From: Caulobacter sp. 17J80-11
Lineage (GTDB): Bacteria; Pseudomonadota; Alphaproteobacteria; Caulobacterales; Caulobacteraceae
DNA length: 64,000 nt
Assembly (NCBI RefSeq): GCF_014349105.1
Contig: NZ_JACSJI010000002.1
Coordinates: 248,001 to 312,000, forward strand
Reading direction: 5' to 3'
Part shown: piece by piece, positions 17,639 through 25,520 of the stretch
Layout: each line of letters opens with the position of its first letter
How positions within the stretch are numbered: the first letter of the stretch is position 1
Position numbers and translations under genes: made by a program
The notes under the pieces: model-generated
Told to the model about the DNA's origin: nothing
What the model saw: only the letters and a program-made list of their open reading frames with translations
Databases searched by the model: none

Positions 17639-17944
17639 ATGCTCGCGCGCATCTATCGCCCGGCCAAGACGGCCATGCAGTCCGGCAAGGCCAAGACGCA
17701 GGACTGGGTTCTGGAATTCGCGCCGGCCTCGGCCCGCACCCCCGATCCGCTGATGGGCTGGTCCAGCTCGTCGGACATGAACGCCCAGGTGCGCCTGAAC
17801 TTCGAGGACAGCGCCCAGGCTGTGGCCTACGCCGAGAAGCACGGCATTCCGTTCCGGCTGGTCGAGCCGAACGAGCCCAAGCGCATCATCAAGGCCTACG
17901 CCGACAACTTCGCGGCCAACCGCAAGCAGCCCTGGACGCACTGA
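17639..17944 (+). CDS. NADH dehydrogenase accessory subunit, NDUFS4 family
   Basis: A 101-residue protein of the ETC_C1_NDUFS4 family, the bacterial counterpart of the 18-kDa complex I subunit. Motifs: ARIYRPAKTAMQSGKAKT, WVLEF, MGWSSSSDMNAQVRLNFE, AVAYAEKHGI, and the C-terminal SYADNFA-like KAYADNFAANRKQPWTH. It is typical of Alphaproteobacteria and mitochondria. It sits between tRNA-Pro (22 bases upstream) and tRNA-Arg (12 bases downstream), all on the same strand, so the three may share a transcript. Confidence 0.92.
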   Translation: MLARIYRPAKTAMQSGKAKTQDWVLEFAPASARTPDPLMGWSSSSDMNAQVRLNFEDSAQAVAYAEKHGIPFRLVEPNEPKRIIKAYADNFAANRKQPWTH

Positions 17945-17956
17945 GCGTCCGGCTCC

Positions 17957-18033
17957 GCGCCCGTAGCTCAACCGGATAGAGCATCCGCCTTCTAAGCGGA
18001 CGGTTGCAGGTTCGAGTCCTGCCGGGCGCGCCA
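17957..18033 (+). tRNA. tRNA-Arg, anticodon TCT
   Basis: 77 bases. Acceptor GCGCCCG/CGGGCGC, anticodon stem TCCGC/GCGGA with loop CTTCTAA giving TCT, T arm CAGGTTCGAGTCCTG, and encoded CCA. It starts 12 bases after the NDUFS4-like gene. I found no integrase or duplicated 3' end nearby. Confidence 0.97.
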
Positions 18034-18068
18034 TTTTCGAAGGCCGCCCACCACGCCACTTAAGAGCC

Positions 18069-18118
18069 AGAGCGCGCTCGGGCCGCAAAACCGGATCCAC
18101 TTTTGCGGAACGCGCTCT
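18069..18118. repeat. 50-bp intergenic palindrome at the metC 3' end
   Basis: AGAGCGCG and CGCGCTCT form the outer arms, CCGCAAAA and TTTTGCGG the inner ones. The outer arm covers the metC stop codon. It looks like a mobile-type alphaproteobacterial intergenic palindrome and could act as a terminator between the tRNA-Arg and metC transcripts. Confidence 0.7.
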
Positions 18119-19283
18119 AGGACCGGGTGAGCTCCGCATAGCGGTCGAGGCCCCGGCGCAGGTCGGCGATCAGGTCGGCCGGGGCCTCCAGCCCGACGTG
18201 CAGGCGCAACAGCGGCCCTTCCAGACCGAGCGGGAAGCTGCGGTCGGCGGTCCGCGCGTGGGCGACCAGGGCCAGGCTCTCGTAGCCGCCCCAGGAGACG
18301 CCGAGGCCGAACAACTCGAGCGCGTCGAGGCAGGCCTCGGCCGCCTCGCGCGGGCCGGGCTTCAGCTCCACGCCGAACAGGCCGCAAGCACCTGAGAAGT
18401 CGCGCTTCCACAGCGTGTGGTCGGGCGACGAGGTCAGGGCGGGGTGCAGCACCCGCGCGACCTCCGGCTGTTCTTCCAGCCAGCGGGCGACGTCGAGCCC
18501 GTTCGCGTGGTGCTGGGGCATGCGGACGGCCAGGGTGCGCAGGCCCCGCAGCATCAGCCAGGCGTCGTCGGGCGAGACGAACCAGCCCAGGTCGTCGATC
18601 GCGACCTGCATCCGACGGGCGAGCTTCGGGTCGGCGACCGCGATCGAGCCGCCGAACACGTCGGAATGGCCGCCGACATACTTGCTCAGCGCCTGGACGC
18701 TGATGTCGACGCCGTGGGCCAGCGGCTTGAACAGCAGGCCCGCCGCCCAGGTGTTGTCGACCATGGTCAGCACGCCGCGCTCGCGCGCCAGCCGGGCGAC
18801 CCCCGGCGCGTCCTGGACCTCGAAGGTGTAGGTGCCCGGCGACTCCATCAGGATCAGCCGGGTGCGCTCGGTCGCGTGCGCCATGACCTCCTCGGCCGTG
18901 GCGCGGGGCGGGTGGTAGCGGGTGGTCACGCCCCAGCGCTTCAGGAAGCGGTCGCAGAAGCGCCGGGTCGGGCCGTAGACCGCGTCGGTCGCCAGCACCT
19001 CGCAGCCGGGCTCCAGGACAGCCATCATGGCGACGGTCACGGCCGACAGGCCGGTCGGCGTCAGGAACGCCTCCTGTGCGCCCTCCAGCTCGCATAGCGC
19101 CGCAGTCAGCGCCCGGTGCGCCTGCAGGCCGCTGATGCCGTAGGTGACGCCGCGCGTCTGATCGTGGACCTCCGCGGCGCTCGGCATCAGGACGGTGGTC
19201 GCACGCTCCACCGGCGGGTTGACCGGCCGGCGGTCGGCCGGGCGTCGGGTGGCGTCGCGGATCAGCCGGGTGCGTTCGTCCAT
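18117..19283 (-). CDS. metC: Cystathionine beta-lyase
   Basis: A PLP enzyme of the Cys/Met metabolism family, 388 residues, splitting cystathionine to homocysteine on the way to methionine. Motifs: YGISGLQAHRAL, TPTGLSAVTVA, VDNTWAAGLLFKPL and the PLP lysine in SVQALSKYVGGHSD, then ACGLFGVEL and LFGLGVSWGGYESL, which favour MetC over cystathionine gamma-synthase. Substrate choice within this family is not certain from sequence. ATG 19283 was chosen because AAAGG lies eight bases upstream; the GTG at 19289 is less well placed. An inverted repeat lies in its leader. Confidence 0.88.
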   Translation of the reverse strand: MDERTRLIRDATRRPADRRPVNPPVERATTVLMPSAAEVHDQTRGVTYGISGLQAHRALTAALCELEGAQEAFLTPTGLSAVTVAMMAVLEPGCEVLATDAVYGPTRRFCDRFLKRWGVTTRYHPPRATAEEVMAHATERTRLILMESPGTYTFEVQDAPGVARLARERGVLTMVDNTWAAGLLFKPLAHGVDISVQALSKYVGGHSDVFGGSIAVADPKLARRMQVAIDDLGWFVSPDDAWLMLRGLRTLAVRMPQHHANGLDVARWLEEQPEVARVLHPALTSSPDHTLWKRDFSGACGLFGVELKPGPREAAEACLDALELFGLGVSWGGYESLALVAHARTADRSFPLGLEGPLLRLHVGLEAPADLIADLRRGLDRYAELTRS

Positions 19284-19295
19284 ACCCACGACCTT

Positions 19296-19329
19296 TCAGG
19301 CTTGGCGGAGACTTGCGTTTTAAGCCTGA
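19296..19329 (-). promoter_or_regulatory. Inverted repeat in the metC leader
   Basis: TCAGGCTT and AAGCCTGA (8-bp perfect arms, 18-base spacer) in the metC-aapJ divergent region. In the metC transcript the 3' arm directly precedes the AAGG ribosome binding site. It could be an RNA hairpin or an operator; no known riboswitch class is recognised. Confidence 0.4.
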
Positions 19330-19372
19330 GGCGTCGCATGGTCGCAAGGTTGAGCGTCCGGCAGGAGGATCC

Positions 19373-20488
19373 ATGCTGAAGCGGATCACGGCGGCGGCGG
19401 TGCTGGCCATCACGGCGCTGCTGGCGGGCTGCAAGGATCCGGGATCGGCCGTAAGCGAACCGCCGCCGGCGGCCGCGCCGGTCGAAGGCGTGCCTGACGC
19501 GGGCCTGGCCGGCAAGCCGCGGGCCAGCGGCGAGACGCTGAAGGCGATCCGCGCGCGCGGCCGGCTGAACTGCGGCGTGAATCCGGGCCTGGTGGGCTTC
19601 TCCTACACCGACAACCGCGGCCGCTGGCGAGGGTTCGACGTCGACTTCTGCCGCGCGACCGCGGCGGCCGTGCTGGGCAATCCCGAGGCGGTGCGCTTCG
19701 TGCCGCTGTCGTCGAAGGAACGCTTCACCGCCCTGCAGTCGGGCGAGGTGGACGTGCTGTGGCGCAACACGTCCTGGACCTTCTCGCGCGACGCCTCCAA
19801 CGGTCTCGACTTCGCCGGCGTCAACTATTTCGACGGCCAGGGCTTCTTGGTGCGCCGCTCGCTGGAGCTGAACAGCGCGACCGAGCTGAACGGCGCGCGC
19901 ATCTGCGTGCAGACCGGCTCGACCACCGAGCTGAACCTGGCCGACTGGTTCCGCGCCAAGGGGTTGAAGTACGACGCCGTGGTGGTCGACACCGAGGACC
20001 AGGCCCGGGCCAACTACGCTAAGGAGGCCTGCGACGCCTTCACCGCCGACATCTCGGCCCTGGCCGCGGCCCGTTCGACCATGAACAGCCCCGGCGCCCA
20101 CGTCATCCTGCCGGAGGTGATTTCCAAGGAGCCGCTGGGGCCGGTGGTGCGCCAAGGCGACGACCAGTGGGCCGACATCGTCCGCTGGGTGCTGAACGCC
20201 TCGATCCTGGCCGAGGAGTTCGGCATCACCGCGAAGAACGTCGACGAGGTGCGCAAGACCTCGACCAACCCTGAGGTCCGCCGCCTGCTCGGCGTCGAGG
20301 GCGGCTACGGCCGGACGATGGGCCTGAGCGACGAGTGGGCATACCGCCAGATCGCGGGCGTGGGCAATTACGGCGAGATCTTCGAGCGCAACGTCGGCCA
20401 GGCCTCGCCGCTCAAGCTCGCCAGGGGCATGAACGCCCTGTGGAACGCCAACCCGCCGGGGCTGATGTACGCCCCGCCGATGCGCTGA
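19373..20488 (+). CDS. aapJ: General L-amino-acid ABC transporter, substrate-binding lipoprotein
   Basis: 371 residues. Family-3 solute-binding protein for polar amino acids. MLKRITAAAVLAITALLAGC is a lipoprotein signal. Then come RGRLNCGVNPGLVGFSYTD, RGFDVDFCRATAAAVLG, ALQSGEVDVLWRNTSWT and ICVQTGSTTELNLADWF, close to AapJ of rhizobia. The Cys after the lipobox replaces the soluble periplasmic form of rhizobial AapJ, so it is probably membrane-tethered. AGGAGG precedes ATG 19373. It leads aapJQMP, divergent from metC. Confidence 0.93.
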   Translation: MLKRITAAAVLAITALLAGCKDPGSAVSEPPPAAAPVEGVPDAGLAGKPRASGETLKAIRARGRLNCGVNPGLVGFSYTDNRGRWRGFDVDFCRATAAAVLGNPEAVRFVPLSSKERFTALQSGEVDVLWRNTSWTFSRDASNGLDFAGVNYFDGQGFLVRRSLELNSATELNGARICVQTGSTTELNLADWFRAKGLKYDAVVVDTEDQARANYAKEACDAFTADISALAAARSTMNSPGAHVILPEVISKEPLGPVVRQGDDQWADIVRWVLNASILAEEFGITAKNVDEVRKTSTNPEVRRLLGVEGGYGRTMGLSDEWAYRQIAGVGNYGEIFERNVGQASPLKLARGMNALWNANPPGLMYAPPMR

Positions 20489-20502
20489 GCGAAGACCGCG
20501 GC

Positions 20503-21672
20503 ATGGGGGATGGCCGGCGGAGACTTCAGAGGCTCACAGGCGGGTGGGGCGGTCTGGCCTTGCAGGTCGGCCTGGTGGCCGTGCTCGTCCTGACGGCGTG
20601 GTGGATGGGCCACAACGCCGAGGTGAACATGCAGACCCGCGGCGTGGCCTCGGGCTTCGACTTCCTGGACCGGCCGGCCGGCTTCGACATCACCCAGGCC
20701 CTGGTGCCCTACGAGCCGACCGACACCCACCGGCGGGTGTTCCTGGTCGGCGCGCTGAACACCCTGCTGGTCGCAGCGCTGGGCATCGCCGCGGCGACGG
20801 GGCTGGGGCTGCTGGCCGGGGTGCTCAGGGTGTCGCGCAACTACCTCGCCCGCACGGCGGCGACCGCCTACGTCGAGCTGGCCCGCAACACGCCGCTGCC
20901 GGTGCAGATCCTCGTTTGGTACAACCTGATGCTGGTCGCCCCGCCGCCCAAGGACGCGCTGGGGATCGACGGCCTGATCTTCCTCACCAACCGCGGCCTC
21001 TACCTACCCAAACCGGTGTTCAACGCCGAGGGCGGGACCGCCCTTGCGGCGGGCGGCGCGGCGGTGGTCGTCGGCGCCCTGCTGGCCTCGTGGCTGAAGC
21101 GGCGGCGGACCTTCACCGGACATGCGCCGTCCCCGCGTTGGGGCTGGGCCCTGGCCGTGGCCGGCGTGGTCGCGGCCCTGGTCGTAACCGGCAATCCGAC
21201 CGGCTTCGACCTGCCACATCTGGAGGGTTGGGGATTCACCGGCGGCGTTTCGCTGGCGCCGGCCCTGACCGCGCTGTGGGCGGCCCTGTCGTTCTACACC
21301 GGCGGCTTCATCGCCGAAGTGGTGCGCGGCGGCCTGAACGCCGTCTCTCCCGGGCAGGGCGAGGCGGCCCGCTCGCTGGGCCTGGACGAGGGCCAGGCGC
21401 TCAGCCTGGTGGTCCTGCCGCAGGCCATGCGGGTGATCGTGCCGCCGCTGGCCAGCCAGTACCTGAACCTGACCAAGAACTCGTCGCTGGCCGTGATCAT
21501 CGGCTATCCCGACCTGGTCGCGGTGTTCGCCGGCACCAGCCTCAACCAGACCGGCCAGGCGATCGAGACCCTGGCCCTGGTCATGGCCTTCTACCTGGTC
21601 ATCAGCCTGTCCATCAGCGCCTTCATGAACTGGTGGAACAGCCGCAGCGCCGTCTGGGCGGTCTCGCGATGA
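20503..21672 (+). CDS. aapQ: General L-amino-acid ABC transporter, permease AapQ
   Basis: 389 residues; an inner-membrane permease with about eight helices. N-terminal half: VGLVAVLVLTAWWMGHNAEVNM, FDFLDRPAGFDI, VGALNTLLVAALGI. The EAA loop that docks to the ATPase is GQGEAARSLGLDEGQALSLVVLPQAMRVIVP, followed by the AapQ-typical LTKNSSLAVIIGYPDL. ATG 20503 begins 14 bases after aapJ. The stop overlaps the aapM start as ATGA, so translation is coupled. Confidence 0.93.
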   Translation: MGDGRRRLQRLTGGWGGLALQVGLVAVLVLTAWWMGHNAEVNMQTRGVASGFDFLDRPAGFDITQALVPYEPTDTHRRVFLVGALNTLLVAALGIAAATGLGLLAGVLRVSRNYLARTAATAYVELARNTPLPVQILVWYNLMLVAPPPKDALGIDGLIFLTNRGLYLPKPVFNAEGGTALAAGGAAVVVGALLASWLKRRRTFTGHAPSPRWGWALAVAGVVAALVVTGNPTGFDLPHLEGWGFTGGVSLAPALTALWAALSFYTGGFIAEVVRGGLNAVSPGQGEAARSLGLDEGQALSLVVLPQAMRVIVPPLASQYLNLTKNSSLAVIIGYPDLVAVFAGTSLNQTGQAIETLALVMAFYLVISLSISAFMNWWNSRSAVWAVSR

Positions 21673-22736
21673 GCGCGCCGGCTCGCCTCCGCCCGCGCTC
21701 GTCGCCGTTCGTCTGGCTGCGCCGCAACCTGTTCGCGACGCCGTTCGACGCCGTGCTCACCGTCAGCCTGACGGTGCTGATCGCCTGGGGCCTGTGGAGC
21801 GCCCTGCAGTGGGCGGTGATCGACGCCACCTGGGTCGGCGACAGCCGCGCCGCCTGCGAGGCCCGCGACGGCGCCTGCTGGGCCATCGTCACCGCCCGCT
21901 GGCGGCAGGTGGTGGCCGGCTTCTATCCGGAAGGGCACCTGTGGCGGGTGGCCGCCGCGGGCGTGTGCCTGGCCATGGCCGTTTCGCCGGTGGTGGTGCG
22001 CAAGGGCTGGAGCTTCGCGCTGGCGCCGCTGGGCGTGGTCGGCGCCTTCGCCTTCCTGGGAGGGGGCGGGCTCCTGCCGCGCGTGCCCACCGAGTACTGG
22101 GGCGGGGTGTTCCTGAACTTCCTGATCGGGATTTCCGGCGCGGTCTTCGCCCTGCCGCTGGGCATTCTGCTTGCGCTGGGCCGCCGCTCGCACCTGCCGG
22201 TCATCAAGACGCTGTCGGTCGGCTTCATCGAAATCGTGCGCGGCGCGCCGCTGATCACCCTGCTGTTCATGGCCTCGGTGGTGCTGCCCCTGTTCACGCC
22301 CACCGGCGTCAGCCTCGACAAGCTGACCCGCGCGCTGGTGGTCATCACCCTGTTCGAGAGCGCCTACATGGCCGAGTCCATCCGCGGCGGCCTTCAGGCG
22401 GTGCCCAAGGGCCAGTCCGAGGCGGCCCGCGCGCTCGGGCTGGACCCATGGCGCACGACCGCCCTGATCGTCCTGCCCCAGGCGCTGCGCGTCGCCATCC
22501 CGGCCATCGTCAACACCTTCATCGGGCTCTTCAAGGACACCACGCTGGTCTACGTCATCGCCCTGCTCGACGTGACCGGGGTGATGCGCCAGGCGCTGGC
22601 CGACTACTCGTGGCAGGGCCTGGAGGCCGAGGCCTACGTCTTCATCGCCCTGGTGTTCTGGATCACCTGTTTCGCCATCTCCCGCTGGTCCGCGAGGCTT
22701 GAGCGCGCCGGCGGGCGTCTGAAGGAGGCCCGATGA
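21669..22736 (+). CDS. aapM: General L-amino-acid ABC transporter, permease AapM
   Basis: 355 residues; partner permease of AapQ. A long N-terminal part with a periplasmic segment ([20 protein letters not shown], containing two Cys) precedes the core. The EAA loop is [31 protein letters not shown], and [18 protein letters not shown] and [15 protein letters not shown] are typical AapM segments. It overlaps both neighbours by four bases. Confidence 0.93.
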   Translation: MSAPARLRPRSSPFVWLRRNLFATPFDAVLTVSLTVLIAWGLWSALQWAVIDATWVGDSRAACEARDGACWAIVTARWRQVVAGFYPEGHLWRVAAAGVCLAMAVSPVVVRKGWSFALAPLGVVGAFAFLGGGGLLPRVPTEYWGGVFLNFLIGISGAVFALPLGILLALGRRSHLPVIKTLSVGFIEIVRGAPLITLLFMASVVLPLFTPTGVSLDKLTRALVVITLFESAYMAESIRGGLQAVPKGQSEAARALGLDPWRTTALIVLPQALRVAIPAIVNTFIGLFKDTTLVYVIALLDVTGVMRQALADYSWQGLEAEAYVFIALVFWITCFAISRWSARLERAGGRLKEAR

Positions 22737-23467
22737 GCGCCCCCGTCGTCGAGATCTCCGGCCTGAACAAGTGGTTCGGCCAGACCCACGTGCTGCGCGG
22801 GGTCGACCTGACCATCGCCGAGCGCGAACGCGTCGTGGTGCTGGGGCCCTCAGGCTCGGGCAAGTCGACCCTGATCCGCTGCATCAACGGCCTGGAGCCC
22901 TATGAGGAGGGAACGCTGAAGGTCGCCGGCGTCGACCTGGCCGGCCCGCGCGCCGAGGCCGTCGCCGCCAAGCGCAAGACCGGCATGGTGTTCCAGTCGT
23001 TCAACCTGTTCCCGCATCTGACCGTGCTGGAGAACTGCACCCTGGCGCCGATCTGGGTGCGCAAGGTGCCGCGCCGCCAGGCCGAGGCCGAAGCCATGGC
23101 CATGCTGGAGCGGGTGAAGATCACCGAGCACGCCCGCAAGTATCCGGCCCAGCTGTCCGGCGGCCAGCAGCAGCGCGCCGCCATCGCCCGCGCGCTGGCC
23201 ATGCACCCTGAGATCATGCTGTTCGACGAGCCGACCTCGGCGCTCGACCCGGAAATGGTCGGCGAAGTGCTGGAGGTCATGACCGAGCTGGCCCAGGGCG
23301 GCATGACCATGGTCGTGGTCACCCATGAAATGGGCTTCGCCCGGCAGGTGGCCGACCGCATCGTGTTCATGGACGCCGGCGAGATCGTCGAGAGCGCGCC
23401 GCCGACCGAGTTCTTCACCGCGCCCAAGTCGGCGCGCACGCGCGAGTTCCTGTCGAAGATCCTGTAA
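22733..23467 (+). CDS. aapP: General L-amino-acid ABC transporter, ATP-binding protein
   Basis: 244 residues. A complete ABC ATPase: Walker [11 protein letters not shown]-loop [12 protein letters not shown], signature [15 protein letters not shown], Walker [14 protein letters not shown]-loop [10 protein letters not shown]. It drives AapQM-mediated uptake of amino acids bound by AapJ. Its ATG overlaps the aapM stop. Last gene of the operon; no strong terminator is seen before the next gene 23 bases on. Confidence 0.95.
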   Translation: MSAPVVEISGLNKWFGQTHVLRGVDLTIAERERVVVLGPSGSGKSTLIRCINGLEPYEEGTLKVAGVDLAGPRAEAVAAKRKTGMVFQSFNLFPHLTVLENCTLAPIWVRKVPRRQAEAEAMAMLERVKITEHARKYPAQLSGGQQQRAAIARALAMHPEIMLFDEPTSALDPEMVGEVLEVMTELAQGGMTMVVVTHEMGFARQVADRIVFMDAGEIVESAPPTEFFTAPKSARTREFLSKIL

Positions 23468-23490
23468 CGGCCGCGGGGAAGGGCCCGATC

Positions 23491-23844
23491 ATGCGTCTGA
23501 CGTGTCCGGTGCTCATGCTGACGGTCGCCGGCGCCGTCCTCGCCGCCGGGCCCGCCGGGGCCGAGCCGAAGGGCGTGAAGTACGAGGTCAGCGCCGCGCG
23601 CGACGCCGGCTATCGCCTGAAATGCCGGTTTCCGCGCACGCACATGGGCAACAGCGTCTTCAACGCGATCGAATTCCAGCACACCGGCCGGCGCACGGGA
23701 CGCATCCCGGCCGACGGCGGCGTGCGCTGCACGCTCTCGAAGCTGAGCGGGCCCGGCCCGGTGACGCTGACCCTGTTCAAGGACGGCGAGCGGAAGGTCA
23801 CCGTGTCAGCTCCCGGCGAGACGGGCCACGTGCAGGCCTGGTGA
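23491..23844 (+). CDS. Small secreted protein of unknown function
   Basis: 117 residues. The signal peptide MRLTCPVLMLTVAGAVLAAGPAGAE has a likely AxA cleavage site. The mature part is about 93 residues with two cysteines (LKCRF and VRCTL) that could form a disulfide. I recognise no family. It follows aapP by 23 bases and might be transcribed with it, and it ends next to a convergent thioesterase. Confidence 0.65.
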   Translation: MRLTCPVLMLTVAGAVLAAGPAGAEPKGVKYEVSAARDAGYRLKCRFPRTHMGNSVFNAIEFQHTGRRTGRIPADGGVRCTLSKLSGPGPVTLTLFKDGERKVTVSAPGETGHVQAW

Positions 23845-23848
23845 GGCC

Positions 23849-24622
23849 TCACGGCAGCGGCGGCACCCGGATCGGCCTGTTGTCCGGCCCAAGGGCGACC
23901 ATGACGAAGCCGGCCTCGGCCGAGCGGCGGCGCTCGCCGGTCAGCATGTCCTCGGCCCACAGCTCGACCTCGACGGTCATGGAGCTGCGGCCGACCCGGC
24001 GCACGCGCGCGGCCAGTTCGACCATCTCGCCGACCTTGATCGGGCTGACGAAGTCGATCTGGTGCGAGGAGGCCATGGTCACGTTCTGGCGGGCGTGACG
24101 GCTGGCGCAGATGAAGGCGGCCTTGCCCATGGCGTCCAGCGCCTCGCCGCCGAACAGCTGGCCGTAGTGGCTGGCCTGCTGCGGGAAGACCATCTCGACC
24201 ATGCGCAGCACGCCGTCGTCCGGATCGACCGTGGGGGCGACGGGCGGCATGTGGAAACCCTCCGGCCAGCCGCCCTCGGGCTTCACCGCCACCATGTTGA
24301 ACAGGCCGCGCGTCAGCAGCCGCCGCTCGCCGGTCAGCAGGTTCTCGGCTTCCAGCTCGACCTCGACGCCCAGCGAGGTGCGCCCGGCGCGGACCACCCG
24401 GCCGGTGGCCTCGACCATTTCGCCCAGGCGGCCCGGGGCGGTGAAGTCGATGCGTTCGCACGAGGCGGTGACGAAGCTGGCGTGGCCGGCGTGGCGCGAG
24501 GCGGCGATGAAGGCGACCTTGTCCATGTGAGCCAGGGCCACGCCGCCGAACAGGGTTCCGTGGTGGTTGGTCTGGCCCGGGAAGATCATGTCGATCAGCC
24601 GGGTGGTGGCGACGCCGGGCAT
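23849..24622 (-). CDS. Acyl-CoA thioesterase with two hotdog domains
   Basis: 257 residues made of two similar hotdog domains (about 8-113 and 140-245). Domain 1 has the usual catalytic pair, Asn19 in QTNHHGTLFGG and Asp34 in AHMDKVAF. Domain 2 has Ser151 and Gly166 at the same places (ASHYGQLFGG, DAMGKAAF). It hydrolyses acyl-CoA by family inference; chain-length preference is unknown. ATG 24622 was chosen for AAGGA seven bases upstream. It is convergent with the small secreted protein gene. Confidence 0.85.
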   Translation of the reverse strand: MPGVATTRLIDMIFPGQTNHHGTLFGGVALAHMDKVAFIAASRHAGHASFVTASCERIDFTAPGRLGEMVEATGRVVRAGRTSLGVEVELEAENLLTGERRLLTRGLFNMVAVKPEGGWPEGFHMPPVAPTVDPDDGVLRMVEMVFPQQASHYGQLFGGEALDAMGKAAFICASRHARQNVTMASSHQIDFVSPIKVGEMVELAARVRRVGRSSMTVEVELWAEDMLTGERRRSAEAGFVMVALGPDNRPIRVPPLP

Positions 24623-24676
24623 ACGCGGGTCCTTCAAGCGCTCGGGGCTGCGACAAGCGCCCGAACGCCGCTGCCG

Positions 24677-25519
24677 TCAAGCCGGTCCGGTGGCGACGGG
24701 CGCGTCCGCGCGCGCGCCCCATTCGGCCCAGGAGCCGTCGTAGATTGCCGTGTCGGGGCGGCCCAGCCTGGCCAGGGCCAGGGCCACGATCGCCGCCGTC
24801 ACGCCCGAGCCGCAGGTGGTCGTGGTCGGACGCGCCGGGTCGACGCCCGCCTCGGCGAAGGCCGCCGCCAGTTCCTCGGGCGATTTCAGGGTGCCGTCGG
24901 GATTGACCACGGCGGCGAACGGCACGTTGCGCGCGCCCGGCATATGGCCCGAGCGCAGGCCGGCGCGCGGCTCCGGCGCCTCGCCGCGGAAGCGGGCGGC
25001 GGGGCGGGCGTCGACCACCTGCTCGCGGCCGTCGGCCAGCGCCGCCTTCACGGCTGCGAAGTCGCGCACCAGCGGCGCGTGATAGCGGGCGCGGAAGGTC
25101 TCGGGCGCGCGAGGACGCGCAGGACCGGTCTCGATCGGCCGACCCTCGGCGCGCCATTTCGGCAGGCCGCCGTCCAGCACCTGTACGCGCTCGGCCCCCA
25201 TCGCCCGGAAGGTCCACCAGACCCGCGCGGCCGAGAACAGCCCCTGGGCGTCGTAGACCACGATCCGGTCCTGGTCGGAGATCCCCATCGCGCCCACGGC
25301 GGCGGCGAAGGCCTCGGGGCCGGGCAGCATGTGGGGCAGGGGGCTGTCGCGGTCGCTGATCCGGTCCAGGTCGAAGAACACCGCGCCCGGGACGTGGCCG
25401 GCCATGAAGCTCTCATCGCCGGAGGTCGGGCCGCCCAGGAACCAGGTGGCGTCGACGACGCGCAGGTCGGGCAGGTCGAGGCCTGAGTGCAGGGTCTCGG
25501 TGGAGATCAGCGGGTTCAG
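24677..25519 (-). CDS. sseA: 3-mercaptopyruvate/thiosulfate sulfurtransferase, apparent CTG start
   Basis: A tandem-rhodanese protein of about 280 residues. The N-terminal inactive rhodanese begins LNPLISTETLH and has VVDATWFLGG and HVPGAVFFDLD; the C-terminal one has the active loop with Cys in TTCGSGVTAA, the CGSGVTA form of mercaptopyruvate sulfurtransferases. No ATG, GTG or TTG occurs in frame upstream of ATG 25405, which would cut off 38 conserved residues. CTG 25519 lies where the family starts, one base after the cfa stop, with GAGGG seven bases upstream. It is probably coupled to cfa. Confidence 0.82.
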   Translation of the reverse strand: MNPLISTETLHSGLDLPDLRVVDATWFLGGPTSGDESFMAGHVPGAVFFDLDRISDRDSPLPHMLPGPEAFAAAVGAMGISDQDRIVVYDAQGLFSAARVWWTFRAMGAERVQVLDGGLPKWRAEGRPIETGPARPRAPETFRARYHAPLVRDFAAVKAALADGREQVVDARPAARFRGEAPEPRAGLRSGHMPGARNVPFAAVVNPDGTLKSPEELAAAFAEAGVDPARPTTTTCGSGVTAAIVALALARLGRPDTAIYDGSWAEWGARADAPVATGPA

Positions 25520-25520
25520 C

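Noticed and set aside
17957-18130. tRNA-Arg as an integration site for a mobile element
   Set aside because: There is no integrase, no direct repeat of the tRNA 3' end and no composition shift; the palindrome next to it is of the intergenic repeat type.
19284-19372. SAM-II riboswitch upstream of metC
   Set aside because: I could not place the conserved SAM-II pseudoknot core in the leader, so only an inverted repeat is reported.
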